DNA of 64,000 nucleotides, from assembly GCA_035555595.1 (NCBI GenBank), contig DATMGK010000045.1:1-64000 (forward strand). Direction: 5' to 3'. Of this stretch, positions 11,334 through 20,650 are shown in pieces (position 1 is the first letter of the stretch; each line of letters begins with the position of its first letter). The stretch comes from Croceibacterium_A sp035555595. Lineage in GTDB: Bacteria > Pseudomonadota > Alphaproteobacteria > Sphingomonadales > Sphingomonadaceae. Position numbers and translations under genes: made by a program. Under the pieces are notes generated by a model that saw only the letters and a program-made list of their open reading frames with translations, made no database searches and had not been told where the DNA came from.

Positions 11334-11893
11334 TGCCTCAACGCGATCTCGCTCATGAAACGGGGATCGTCGCCTTTCGCCAGCCATTCGGCCTCGTTAC
11401 CGATGGCGGCCAGCATATCGACCAGATCGTCCATCTCCGCCTTGGCATAGTTGCCCAGCACATATCCGGTTACCCGATCCTTGTGCCCTGGATGGCCGAT
11501 GCCGATCCGCACGCGGCGGAAATCGGGGCCGAGATGCTGATCGATGGATCGCAGACCGTTGTGTCCGGCTGTGCCACCGCCGGTCTTCACTTTTACCTTG
11601 AACGGGGCGAGGTCCAACTCGTCATGAAACACGGTCAGCGCATCGGTGCCCAGCTTGTAGAAACGCAGCGCTTCACTCACGGAACGACCACTCTCGTTCA
11701 TGAAAGTCGCGGGTTTCAGCAGCAGAATCTTCTCGCCGCCGATCCGCCCTTCCTGCATCCAGCCTTGGAATTTCTTCTGCACCGGGCCGAAGCCGTGCAT
11801 TTCGGCCATGACGTCCAGCGCCATGAAGCCGACGTTGTGCCGGTGCATCGCATATTGCGGACCGGGATTGCCGAGGCCGACCCAGAGCTGCAT
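11324..11893 (-). CDS. pth: Peptidyl-tRNA hydrolase
   Basis: This encodes 189 residues. The enzyme recycles peptidyl-tRNAs that drop off the ribosome. The N-terminal LWVGLGNPGPQYAMHRHNVG holds the catalytic His19, with Asn9 in place. FMNESGRSV and the DELDLAPFKVKVK segment with HNGLRSI follow the family pattern. A longer in-frame start at 11932 adds a non-homologous leader, so ATG 11893 (MQLWVGLG) is chosen. It follows rplY by 78 nt. Confidence 0.96.
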   Translation of the reverse strand: MQLWVGLGNPGPQYAMHRHNVGFMALDVMAEMHGFGPVQKKFQGWMQEGRIGGEKILLLKPATFMNESGRSVSEALRFYKLGTDALTVFHDELDLAPFKVKVKTGGGTAGHNGLRSIDQHLGPDFRRVRIGIGHPGHKDRVTGYVLGNYAKAEMDDLVDMLAAIGNEAEWLAKGDDPRFMSEIALRQQD

Positions 11894-11971
11894 CGTTGTC
11901 GTTTCCCCAAAAGCAAAACGCCGGCCGCACATGGTGGGCCGGCGCTTCGTGCGTCAAGCGGCAGCGCAGGC

Positions 11972-12613
11972 TTATGCGCCTTCGCCACCCTCCGCTTCGC
12001 CTTCCTCTGCTTCGCCCTCGGCCGCTTCGGCTTCGGAACGCTTCAGGGCCGACGGGGCAACCACGGTGGCGATGGTGAAATCGCGGTCGGTGATCGCGCT
12101 GGTCGAACCGGCGGGCAGCGTAACATGACTGATGTGGATCGCATCGCCGACTTCGAGGCCGGTAACGTCGATCTGGATTTCGCTCGGAATCTTGTCCGCT
12201 TCGCAGACCAGCTCCAGCTCGTGACGGACAACGTTCAAGACGCCGCCCTTCTTCAGGCCGGGGCTTTCTTCCTCGTTCACGAAGACGACCGGTACGGCGA
12301 CGTCAACCGTGGCGCCCTTCGCAAGGCGCAGGAAATCGACGTGCAGCGGGCGGTCGGAAACCGGGTGCAGCGAAACATCCTTGGGAAGCGTGCGCAGGGA
12401 CTTGCCGCCCAGTTCGATCATCACGATCGAGTTGGAGAAGTGTCCGGTGTTGAGCTGGCGCACCAGCTCCTTCGCTTCCACGTGGATCGCCACGGGTTCT
12501 TCCTTGCCGCCATAGATGACGGCGGGAACACGGCCTTCGCGACGCAATGCACGGGAGGCTCCCTTGCCAGCCCGTTCGCGCAGCTCGGCCGGCAGGGTCA
12601 GAGCGTCGCTCAT
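11972..12613 (-). CDS. rplY: 50S ribosomal protein L25 (CTC/TL5 long form)
   Basis: This encodes 213 residues. It is a 5S rRNA-binding ribosomal protein. The N-terminal L25 domain (REGRVPAVIYGG ... HVDFLRL, residues about 20-90) is followed by the extra TL5-type C-terminal domain (VPVVFVNEEESPGLKKGG onwards). It ends with an acidic tail rich in Glu and Gly, typical of alphaproteobacterial forms. Start ATG 12613 (MSDAL) is preferred over a longer frame beginning at 12673. A weak 5-bp hairpin surrounds its stop codon (11964-11979). Confidence 0.95.
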   Translation of the reverse strand: MSDALTLPAELRERAGKGASRALRREGRVPAVIYGGKEEPVAIHVEAKELVRQLNTGHFSNSIVMIELGGKSLRTLPKDVSLHPVSDRPLHVDFLRLAKGATVDVAVPVVFVNEEESPGLKKGGVLNVVRHELELVCEADKIPSEIQIDVTGLEVGDAIHISHVTLPAGSTSAITDRDFTIATVVAPSALKRSEAEAAEGEAEEGEAEGGEGA

Positions 12614-12738
12614 AAGACATGCCTTTCGAATGCATTGATACAGCTTACCCGCCACGCCTCCAGGGATGACCATGACGAGAAGGGCGCGCCCCTAAGCGAA
12701 ATAGACTGCGGGCGCAAGCGTTACCGCCTTGGGCCGCG

Positions 12739-13593
12739 CTACTGGATACGGCGCACGGTATATCCGCGGTCAGTCAGAAGCGCGGGCAAACCCTCGTCGC
12801 CAATCATATGCCCGGCGCCTACCGCTACAAGCGGATGACGCCCGCCTTCCATCATTTCAGCGATCTGCGCGGCCCAGGCGCGATTGCGATCCACCATCAG
12901 CGCCTGATAGAGGCCGGGATCGGCCATCACGCCTGCCAGTTCGTTGCGCGCCAGCGCATCCAGGTCGCCTGTCAGCCATGCGATCTGCGCCGCGCGGCCA
13001 TCGGTATCGATTTCAGCAATCGTCAGACGCAGCAGATCGGCCTGATCCTCTGGCGTCAACCTGTCGAACAAGGCAAACTGGGCGGCGTAACCTTCCAGCC
13101 CGATCACGGGCAGGCCGCTTTCCAGCAGGGCCCGGTCCACGCTCGCTCCCCGATCGCCGGTCATGGTGAGATTGGCGATGATCAGCGCCGCGGCCCATGT
13201 ATCGGTGGTGGCAAGCTCATCGGCGTCCAGCCCCGCACGCTTCAGCGCGTCAGACAGGGCAGGGCGATCGGCTGCTGGCACGCGTTGCAACAGCGGGCGT
13301 AGGTTGGTGCCTCGGGCGGCTGCGGCAAAGGCTTGCGCGCCTTGCTTGCTGTCGTCGAGATTTGCCACTTCGACCAGCAGCGTGTCGGCGCGCATGATCG
13401 TCGCCTGCAAGCGGTCGGTCCGCCATTTCATGCCGGGCGGCAGCGCGTGAATGGTCCCGAACAGCCATGCGGATTGCCCGTCAGGCCCCGATACCTCCCA
13501 CAAGGCGGGGGAGGGGGCGGGCCAGTCTTCGGCCGGTGAACCGCAGGCGGCCAGCGCCGTTGCCAGCGCCAGCGCGAAAAGTCTTCGTATCAG
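12739..13593 (-). CDS. TraB/GumN-family lipoprotein, second copy, apparent CTG start
   Basis: This encodes 284 residues if translation starts at CTG 13593. That codon overlaps the stop of the upstream paralogue (CTGA). A clean lipoprotein leader begins there (IRRLFALALA ... LAAC, Cys 17). No ATG, GTG or TTG lies in frame close by; the nearest is deep inside the neighbour. TraB/GumN hallmarks are FGTIHALP with a following W, a conserved Glu (LLVEVANLDD), and a C-terminal VGAGH. The eukaryotic TIKI relatives are metalloproteases; bacterial function is not established. A periplasmic hydrolase is an inference. Confidence 0.8.
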   Translation of the reverse strand: MIRRLFALALATALAACGSPAEDWPAPSPALWEVSGPDGQSAWLFGTIHALPPGMKWRTDRLQATIMRADTLLVEVANLDDSKQGAQAFAAAARGTNLRPLLQRVPAADRPALSDALKRAGLDADELATTDTWAAALIIANLTMTGDRGASVDRALLESGLPVIGLEGYAAQFALFDRLTPEDQADLLRLTIAEIDTDGRAAQIAWLTGDLDALARNELAGVMADPGLYQALMVDRNRAWAAQIAEMMEGGRHPLVAVGAGHMIGDEGLPALLTDRGYTVRRIQ

Positions 13594-14477
13594 TGCCAGA
13601 TTCGCGTGACCTTCAGGCGGCGTTTGCGCAATTGATCCTGCACGCTGCCCGCACCGGCCAGATGTCCGGCGCCCACGGCGATGAACACCGTGCCGGGTTG
13701 TTCCAGCCGCTGTTCGATCCATTCGGCCCAATGGGCGTTGCGCTGGATCAGCAGACGATCTTTCAGGACGGGATCGGTCAACTGCGCGTTCATCAGGTTT
13801 GCCAGCCCGGCCGCGTCGCCTTCCACCCATTCAGCCACCATCGCGTCAAGCCCGCTGGTCGCCTGTGGAATTTGCTCAACGGTCTGGTCCAGAAACGCCA
13901 GTTGCGCATCTATCGGCATCGTGTCGAACAGTTCGATCTGCTGGTTGACGGTTTCCAGCGCGGCGCGCTTCTTGCCGTCTCCCGCGCGTTCGCCCAGCGC
14001 CATTTCCACGCCGCTCTGCGTGTCATAGCCGGAACGCAGCAATGGCAGCAGCGACAGCGTCATTGCCGCCAGCCACGGCTCATAGGTATCCAGCGTTTCA
14101 ACCGGCAGGCCCAGCGCGATAAGCGCCGCTTCATATTCCATACGGTCGTCGGTGGACATCATCGACCGCAGGTTCTGCCCTTCGGGAAGTTGCCCGGATT
14201 GCTGCAAGGCGGCGGACGATCGGGCGAGATCGGAAATGTCCACTTCCGTCACCAGCTCGTCCGAAGCGTTGAATGCGCGGGCGATCCGATCGTCAAACCA
14301 TTGCTTGTCGCGAGGCAGGGCGTGGACGGTGCCGAACAGATAGATCGTGGTATCCTCGTCCGCCACTTGCCACAAAGCCGGGCCGGGAAGCGCGCCTTTC
14401 GGCGGCGTTTCCACCGTCGCGCAGCCGGATAGCGCGAGCGAAGAAGCCGCAATGGTGCCCAGCAGGCGCTTAAGCAT
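13590..14477 (-). CDS. TraB/GumN-family lipoprotein, first copy
   Basis: This encodes 295 residues. The lipoprotein signal ends LALSGC (Cys 19). It shares with the downstream gene the FGTVHALP motif with a Trp after it, a Glu in ELVTEVDISDL, and the C-terminal VGAGHLAG. The two are therefore tandem paralogues that have diverged considerably. The start is ATG 14477. The pair is read as one unit towards rplY, with a 125-nt gap before it. Confidence 0.85.
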   Translation of the reverse strand: MLKRLLGTIAASSLALSGCATVETPPKGALPGPALWQVADEDTTIYLFGTVHALPRDKQWFDDRIARAFNASDELVTEVDISDLARSSAALQQSGQLPEGQNLRSMMSTDDRMEYEAALIALGLPVETLDTYEPWLAAMTLSLLPLLRSGYDTQSGVEMALGERAGDGKKRAALETVNQQIELFDTMPIDAQLAFLDQTVEQIPQATSGLDAMVAEWVEGDAAGLANLMNAQLTDPVLKDRLLIQRNAHWAEWIEQRLEQPGTVFIAVGAGHLAGAGSVQDQLRKRRLKVTRIWH

Positions 14478-14629
14478 CGTCAGAGAATCCCCATGTTTGA
14501 GGCATATTTAGACGCATAGTGGTAACGGCGCCATAACCTGCCTGCGCCGTGTCATCATACTTTACATGCCGCCGCCTTTTCTTGCCCGGCATTGACGCTA
14601 CCCCCACCGATCCGCCATGGGCCCGCGCG

Positions 14630-15529
14630 ATGACGCTGGAACCTGCCCGTAGCTTTCAGGACATGATCCTTGCCCTCCATAACTATTGGAGCGCGCAGGG
14701 CTGCCTGATCCTGCAACCTTATGACATGCGGATGGGGGCGGGCACGTTCCATCCCGCGACCACGCTGCGCGCCCTGGGGCCGGAACCGTGGAGCGCCGCC
14801 TATGTTCAGCCCAGCCGCCGCCCGACGGACGGCCGCTATGGCGAAAACCCGAACCGGTTGCAGCACTATTACCAGTATCAGGTGATCCTGAAGCCCAATC
14901 CGGCGGACCTGCAGGAACTCTATCTCAAGAGTCTGGAGGCGATCGGCATCGATCCGCTGAAGCATGACATCCGCTTCGTGGAAGATGACTGGGAAAGCCC
15001 CACGCTGGGCGCATGGGGGCTGGGCTGGGAAGTCTGGTGCGATGGGATGGAGGTGACGCAGTTCACCTATTTCCAGCAGATCGGCGGCTATGATTGCAAG
15101 CCGGTGGCGGGCGAGCTGACCTATGGTCTGGAACGTCTTGCGATGTATCTGCAGGGCAAGGACCGGGTGTACGACCTGGCGTTCAACAGGCACGGCGTGA
15201 CTTACGGTCAGGTCTTCCTTGAGAATGAGCGGGAGCATTCGAAGTACAACTTCGAAATCGCCGACACCGAACAACTCTTCGCCGGTTTCCGCAATGCGGA
15301 GGCGGAATGTATGCGCTGCATCGATGCGCAAATCCCGCTGGCCGCATACGATCAGGCGATCGAGGCCAGCCACCTGTTCAACCTGTTGCAGGCGCGCGGC
15401 GTGATCAGCGTGCAGGAACGCGCCAGCTACATCGGCCGTGTCCGCGATCTGGCCAAGGGCAGTTGCGAGGCGTGGATCGAAAAGAACAAGGAACGCTGGG
15501 CCGCAGAATATGCGGGGTGGACGGCATGA
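14630..15529 (+). CDS. glyQ: Glycyl-tRNA synthetase alpha subunit
   Basis: This encodes 299 residues. It is the catalytic class II subunit of the bacterial alpha2-beta2 GlyRS. It carries the well-conserved FQDMILALHNYW opening, YVQPSRRPTDGRYG, and the motif 2 and 3 region (FVEDDWESPTLGAWGLGWE; ELTYGLERLAMYLQ). ATG 14630 (MTLEP) matches the usual family N-terminus; a longer frame from 14549 adds a basic leader without homology. It overlaps glyS by four bases (ATGA). Confidence 0.97.
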   Translation: MTLEPARSFQDMILALHNYWSAQGCLILQPYDMRMGAGTFHPATTLRALGPEPWSAAYVQPSRRPTDGRYGENPNRLQHYYQYQVILKPNPADLQELYLKSLEAIGIDPLKHDIRFVEDDWESPTLGAWGLGWEVWCDGMEVTQFTYFQQIGGYDCKPVAGELTYGLERLAMYLQGKDRVYDLAFNRHGVTYGQVFLENEREHSKYNFEIADTEQLFAGFRNAEAECMRCIDAQIPLAAYDQAIEASHLFNLLQARGVISVQERASYIGRVRDLAKGSCEAWIEKNKERWAAEYAGWTA

Positions 15530-17856
15530 CCGATTTCCTGCTCGAACTTCGCTCCGAAGAAATCCCCGCGCGGATGCAGGCCGGCGCGCGCGCCGATCTG
15601 GAAAAGCTGCTGCGCAAGGAACTGGACGCGGCGGGCGTAAAGCCGGGTTCCATCACCGTATGGTCCACCCCGCGCCGTCTCGCCCTGATCGCCCGCGATC
15701 TGCCGACGGCGACAGAGCCGGTGCGCGAAGAAACGAAGGGCCCCCGCGTCGGCGCACCGCCGCAGGCGCTGGAAGGGTTCCTGCGCAAGACCGGCCTCAC
15801 CGCGGATCAGCTTGTCGAACGTGATGGGGTGCTGTTCGCCATTGTCGAAAAGCCGGGCATGGCCGTGCGAGACGTGCTGGCAGAAGCGATCCCCGCCGTG
15901 GTTCGCGCTTTCCCCTGGCCCAAGTCGATGCGCTGGGGCGCACAATCGATCAGCACCGAAAGCACCCGCTGGGTCCGCCCGCTGTCCGGCATCGTTGCCA
16001 TTCTGGGCGAGGAACTGGTTCCGTTCGAAGCTGGCGGGGTAACCAGCGGCTTCGTCACCAAGGGCCACCGCTTCCACTACCCGAGCGAGATCACCATCGG
16101 TGGCGCGCATGACTATCAGGAAAAGCTGCGCGCCTGCCATGTGATCGTGGATCATGAGGAACGCCAGAACCTCATCCGTGAAGGCGCCGCAAAGGCCGCC
16201 GCCGATGCCGGCCTGTCACTGGTGCGAGACGAAGGACTGGTAATCGAAAACGCCGGCCTCACCGAATGGCCTGTCCCGCTGCTCGGCCGGTTTGACGATG
16301 CGTTTCTTGAGGTTCCGCCCGAGGTGATCCAGCTCACCGCGCGGGTGAACCAGAAGTATTTCGTGTGCGAACACGGCGGCAAACTCGCCAGCGCCTTCAT
16401 CTGCACCGCAAATATCGCGGCGGCGGATGGCGGCGCGGCCATCGTGGACGGCAACCGCAAGGTTCTCGCCGCCCGCCTCTCCGACGCGCGCTTCTTCTGG
16501 CAGCAGGACCGCAAGGTGCCGCTGGCAGAGCAGGCAAAGAAGCTGGAACGGATCACCTTCCATGAAAAGCTCGGCACTGTTTGGGAAAGGTGCGACCGTT
16601 TCGGAAAGCTAATGGGGCAGATGACTTCATCGCGTCCTGAATTTAAGGCCGAAATGGTCAAGTCTTCGATCGCGCTCGCTCGGATCGCCAAAGCCGATCT
16701 CGTGACGGAGATGGTGGGCGAGTTCCCCGAACTTCAAGGAGTCATGGGGAGTTATTATATCGCAGCCGAGGGAGCACCTACCTCGGTTCGAGATGCTGTC
16801 AGGCAGCATTACCAACCTTTGGGGCCGGGCGACTTCGTGCCTGAAGATAGCTTAGCTTATACGTTGGCGCTCGCTGACAAGATTGATACGGTTTCTTCAT
16901 TCTTTGCTATCGGGCAGAGGCCCACGGGCTCGAAAGATCCATTTGCTTTGCGCCGTGCTGCGCTTGGGGTCTGTCGCATAATAATAGAACGAAATGTTCG
17001 AGCGAACTTGCGGACTTTGCTTACGTTAGCGCTCAATAATCTCGTTATGCAAAATACTGATAAGATTATAGAATTTTTTGAGAATGAGTGCTCGCAGGTC
17101 TTGGATGCGAGAGGGGAGTTAACGCTAGATCCTGAGAGCTTCAAAATTCAGTATCGGGGGTTGGTCGTGGACGTACCCGTGCACTTACGTGCACCCCTAG
17201 AGATCGCCGGTCGATACCGAGAGTCGGCGGCCCAAGATGAGACCTTAGAAGAGATTTTTGCTTTCATTATAGATCGTCTCAAGGTCCAGCAGCGCGAAGC
17301 AGGTGTCCGCCACGACTTGATCGACGCAGTGTTTGCGCTCGGCGGCGAGGACGATCTGGTTCGCCTGCTCGCCCGCGTCCACGCGCTGCAAGCTTTTGTG
17401 GGGACGGAGGATGGCGCCAATTTGCTCGCTGGCTACAAGCGCGCGGCCAATATCCTCAAGAAAGAGGATTGGCGCGGGATCGAGGGCGAAATCGCCCGCA
17501 CTGGTGAGGAAGACCCGCTGGCCGGTGTGGACGATCCGGACCTTGCGCCGGTAATTTCCGCCAAGATGGCGGAGCGCCACGGGAATGAGCTTTCATATAC
17601 GCCTGAACCTGCGGAAAAGGCGCTTATCGCAGCTCTCGACAGCGCCGAACCCCGCGCGGCCAGTGCTGTAGAGGGTGAGGATTTCGAGGCGGCGATGGCC
17701 GCGCTGGCGAGCTTGCGCGCTCCGATCGATCTGTTCTTTGAAGAAGTCACCGTAAACGATGCAAATCAGGACAAGCGCGCCGCGCGCCTTGACTTGCTTG
17801 CCCGTTTCCGTGCTGCGGTGCACAAAGTGGCGGACTTCTCACGTATCGAAGGCTGA
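15526..17856 (+). CDS. glyS: Glycyl-tRNA synthetase beta subunit (mosaic gene)
   Basis: This encodes 776 residues, longer than the E. coli protein of about 690. It binds tRNA(Gly) and stabilises the alpha subunit. The start (MTDFLLELRSEEIPARMQ) and the SESTRWVRPLSGI-like region fit the family. The C-terminal anticodon-binding region (LKVQQREAGVRHDLIDAV, then FFEEVTVND) is also typical. From about 16570 to 17285 (residues about 350-586) GC falls to about 49% by hand count and codon use changes (ATA, TTA, AGA-type codons). This part includes an extra-looking stretch around residues 505-575. The frame stays open throughout, so the gene looks functional. Confidence 0.93.
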   Translation: MTDFLLELRSEEIPARMQAGARADLEKLLRKELDAAGVKPGSITVWSTPRRLALIARDLPTATEPVREETKGPRVGAPPQALEGFLRKTGLTADQLVERDGVLFAIVEKPGMAVRDVLAEAIPAVVRAFPWPKSMRWGAQSISTESTRWVRPLSGIVAILGEELVPFEAGGVTSGFVTKGHRFHYPSEITIGGAHDYQEKLRACHVIVDHEERQNLIREGAAKAAADAGLSLVRDEGLVIENAGLTEWPVPLLGRFDDAFLEVPPEVIQLTARVNQKYFVCEHGGKLASAFICTANIAAADGGAAIVDGNRKVLAARLSDARFFWQQDRKVPLAEQAKKLERITFHEKLGTVWERCDRFGKLMGQMTSSRPEFKAEMVKSSIALARIAKADLVTEMVGEFPELQGVMGSYYIAAEGAPTSVRDAVRQHYQPLGPGDFVPEDSLAYTLALADKIDTVSSFFAIGQRPTGSKDPFALRRAALGVCRIIIERNVRANLRTLLTLALNNLVMQNTDKIIEFFENECSQVLDARGELTLDPESFKIQYRGLVVDVPVHLRAPLEIAGRYRESAAQDETLEEIFAFIIDRLKVQQREAGVRHDLIDAVFALGGEDDLVRLLARVHALQAFVGTEDGANLLAGYKRAANILKKEDWRGIEGEIARTGEEDPLAGVDDPDLAPVISAKMAERHGNELSYTPEPAEKALIAALDSAEPRAASAVEGEDFEAAMAALASLRAPIDLFFEEVTVNDANQDKRAARLDLLARFRAAVHKVADFSRIEG

Positions 17857-17912
17857 TTTTCACGTACTTTTTGCGGTAATTGTAACCCGGTGAGAGGGCC
17901 GGATTGCTCGTT

Positions 17913-17927
17913 TTAACAGCAGGTTAG
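17913..17927 (+). promoter_or_regulatory. CtrA-like box upstream of ppdK
   Basis: TTAA-CAGCAGG-TTAG matches seven of the eight defined bases of the alphaproteobacterial CtrA site (TTAA-N7-TTAA). It lies 60 nt before the ppdK start. It is a short motif, so chance occurrence is quite possible. Confidence 0.25.
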
Positions 17928-17986
17928 TGTCTATTCTGTGGGTTGCGCTGTGTAACCTATGTCACCCTGCCAGAATGAGGGATGCG

Positions 17987-20650
17987 ATGCAGACGGTTTA
18001 CACTTTCGGCGGCGGCGCGAAGCATGATGACGCGCGGGCGAAGGACAAGACGATCACTGGCGGCAAGGGCGCGAACCTTGCCGAAATGGCCGAAATCGGC
18101 CTGCCGGTGCCGCCGGGCTTCACCATCACCACCGACGAATGCATCCGCTATCTGAAGGAAGGCGCGGACTTTTCCGATGCCCTGCGCGCCCAGGTTGCCG
18201 AGGCGCTGGCGCACATCGAACGTGCGGTGGGCAAGCGGTTTGGCGATGCGGCTGATCCGCTGCTCGTATCCGTCCGTTCCGGCGCGCGCGTTTCCATGCC
18301 GGGCATGATGGATACCGTCCTGAACCTCGGCCTCAATGATGAAACCGTGCGCGGCCTCGCCGCCGCGTCGGGCGATGAACGTTTCGCGTGGGACAGCTAT
18401 CGCCGGTTCATCCAGATGTATTCCGATGTCGTGCTCGGCCTCGATCACGGACTGTTCGAAGAAGCGTTGGATATCGCCAAGGAAGGGCAGGGCTACTCCG
18501 CCGATACGGAAATGACCGCTGCCGACTGGCAGGCGCTGGTCGCGGAATACGGCCAGATCGTTGCGCGGGAGCGGGGGCAACCGTTCCCCAACGATGTTCA
18601 CGAACAGCTCTGGGGCGCAATCGCCGCCGTGTTCGATTCGTGGGATTCGGACCGGGCGAAGGTCTATCGTCGGTTGAACGACATTCCAGGTGACTGGGGC
18701 ACCGCCGTCAACGTGCAGGCCATGGTCTTCGGCAACATGGGCGATACCAGCGCCACCGGCGTCGCCTTCACCCGCGATCCGGCGACGGGCGAAAACGCGT
18801 ATTACGGCGAATGGCTGGTCAACGCGCAGGGTGAAGACGTGGTGGCGGGCATCCGCACGCCGCAATATCTGACGAAGATCGCGCGTGAGAAAGCGGGCGC
18901 CCGCGCGCCCAGCATGGAAGAAGCCATGCCGGAAGCTTACGGCGAACTCGCCCGCGTGTTCGATCTGCTGGAACGGCATTACCGTGACATGCAGGATATC
19001 GAATTTACCGTGCAGCAGGGCAAGCTGTGGATGCTCCAGACCCGTAGCGGCAAGCGCACGGCCAAGGCCGCGCTGAAGATGGCCGTGGACATGGCGGGCG
19101 AGGGTCTGATTGACGAAAAGACGGCTATCCTTCGCGTTGATCCGATGGCGCTGGATCAACTCCTGCACCCGACGCTCGATCCCAAGGCTCCGCGCGATGT
19201 GCTGACCAAGGGCCTGCCCGCATCGCCGGGCGCGGCCAGCGGCAAGGCCGTGCTGGATGCCGATACGGCTGAACAGTGGGCTTCGCGGGGTGAGAAGGTC
19301 ATTCTTGTCCGCGTCGAAACCAGCCCTGAAGACATCCACGGCATGCATGCCGCGCGGGGCGTGCTTACCGCGCGCGGCGGCATGACCAGCCATGCGGCGG
19401 TGGTCGCGCGTGGCATGGGCCGCCCCTGCGTTTCCGGTGCGTCCGCCGTCTCGATTGACATGGCCACGCGCACGCTGCGCATCGGTTCGCGCCAGCTTGC
19501 CGAGGGCGACACGCTGACCATCGACGGTGCGACCGGCGAAGTCATGGCGGGCGAAGTCCCCACGATAGAGCCGGAACTGGCGGGCGATTTCGGCACGCTG
19601 ATGGAATGGGCCGACCGGCACCGGCGGATGAAAGTTCGCACCAATGCGGAAACCCCGGCCGATTGCCGCATGGCGCGCCAGTTCGGGGCAGAAGGCATCG
19701 GCCTTTGCCGCACAGAACATATGTTCTTCGACGCCAGCCGGATCAGCGCCGTGCGCGAGATGATCCTGGCGGATGACGAGGCTGGGCGCCGCCGCGCGCT
19801 GGACAAGCTGCTGCCGGAACAGCGGGCGGATTTCACGGAGATTTTCCAGACGATGGCCGGCCTGCCGTGCACCATCCGTCTGCTCGATCCGCCGCTGCAC
19901 GAATTCCTGCCGCATGAGGAAGGCGATTTCGCCGATCTGGCAGCCGCGACCGGCGTCGCCGTCGATGTGCTCAAGCGTCGGGCGAACGAGTTGCACGAAT
20001 TCAACCCGATGCTGGGCCATCGCGGTTGCCGTCTGGGTATCACGTTTCCTGAAATCTACGAGATGCAGGCGCGCGCGATCTTCGAGGCGGCATGCGATGT
20101 CGCCACGGCGAGCGGCGAGGCTGTGGTGCCTGAAGTGATGATCCCGCTGGTCGCCACGCGCAAGGAACTGGCGATCCTCAAGGTGCTGGTGGAAGAAACC
20201 GCGGGCAAGGTCTTCGCCGAAAAGGGCCGCACGCTAGACTACTTTGTCGGTACGATGATCGAACTGCCGCGCGCGGCGTTGATGGCGGGCGAGATCGCGG
20301 AAGAGGCGCGCTTTTTCTCGTTCGGCACCAATGACCTGACGCAGACCGCGCTGGGCGTGTCGCGCGACGATGCTGGGCGCTTCCTGTCGGTCTATGTCGA
20401 AAAGGGCATCTATCCGCGCGATCCGTTCGTCAGCCTCGATGTCGAAGGGGTGGGGCAGCTCATCACCCTCGCGGCGGAGCGCGGGCGGGCAACCCGGCCT
20501 GACATCAAGCTGGGCATCTGCGGCGAACATGGCGGCGATCCGGCATCCATCGCGTTCTGCGAAAGCACCGGGCTGGATTACGTCAGCGCCTCTCCCTACC
20601 GCGTTCCTATCGCCCGCCTCGCGGCGGCACAGGCGGCGCTGAGGGGCTGA
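17987..20650 (+). CDS. ppdK: Pyruvate, phosphate dikinase
   Basis: This encodes 887 residues. It interconverts pyruvate, ATP and Pi with PEP, AMP and PPi. The N-terminal ATP-grasp domain begins FGGGAKH ... GGKGANLAEM and includes SVRSGARVSMPGMMDTVLNLG. The phosphorylated His469 lies in GGMTSHAAVVARGMGRPCVSG. The C-terminal TIM barrel holds FGTNDLTQTALG and the catalytic Cys in GICGEHGG. Start ATG 17987 has GAGGG 6 nt upstream; ATG 17975 is an alternative. Its TGA abuts the stop of the convergent methyltransferase with no base between. Confidence 0.96.
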   Translation: MQTVYTFGGGAKHDDARAKDKTITGGKGANLAEMAEIGLPVPPGFTITTDECIRYLKEGADFSDALRAQVAEALAHIERAVGKRFGDAADPLLVSVRSGARVSMPGMMDTVLNLGLNDETVRGLAAASGDERFAWDSYRRFIQMYSDVVLGLDHGLFEEALDIAKEGQGYSADTEMTAADWQALVAEYGQIVARERGQPFPNDVHEQLWGAIAAVFDSWDSDRAKVYRRLNDIPGDWGTAVNVQAMVFGNMGDTSATGVAFTRDPATGENAYYGEWLVNAQGEDVVAGIRTPQYLTKIAREKAGARAPSMEEAMPEAYGELARVFDLLERHYRDMQDIEFTVQQGKLWMLQTRSGKRTAKAALKMAVDMAGEGLIDEKTAILRVDPMALDQLLHPTLDPKAPRDVLTKGLPASPGAASGKAVLDADTAEQWASRGEKVILVRVETSPEDIHGMHAARGVLTARGGMTSHAAVVARGMGRPCVSGASAVSIDMATRTLRIGSRQLAEGDTLTIDGATGEVMAGEVPTIEPELAGDFGTLMEWADRHRRMKVRTNAETPADCRMARQFGAEGIGLCRTEHMFFDASRISAVREMILADDEAGRRRALDKLLPEQRADFTEIFQTMAGLPCTIRLLDPPLHEFLPHEEGDFADLAAATGVAVDVLKRRANELHEFNPMLGHRGCRLGITFPEIYEMQARAIFEAACDVATASGEAVVPEVMIPLVATRKELAILKVLVEETAGKVFAEKGRTLDYFVGTMIELPRAALMAGEIAEEARFFSFGTNDLTQTALGVSRDDAGRFLSVYVEKGIYPRDPFVSLDVEGVGQLITLAAERGRATRPDIKLGICGEHGGDPASIAFCESTGLDYVSASPYRVPIARLAAAQAALRG

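Noticed and set aside
17957..20020. 687-codon open frame antisense to ppdK
   Set aside because: The composition is His/Arg/Ala-rich and non-protein-like, and it lies fully inside a confident gene.
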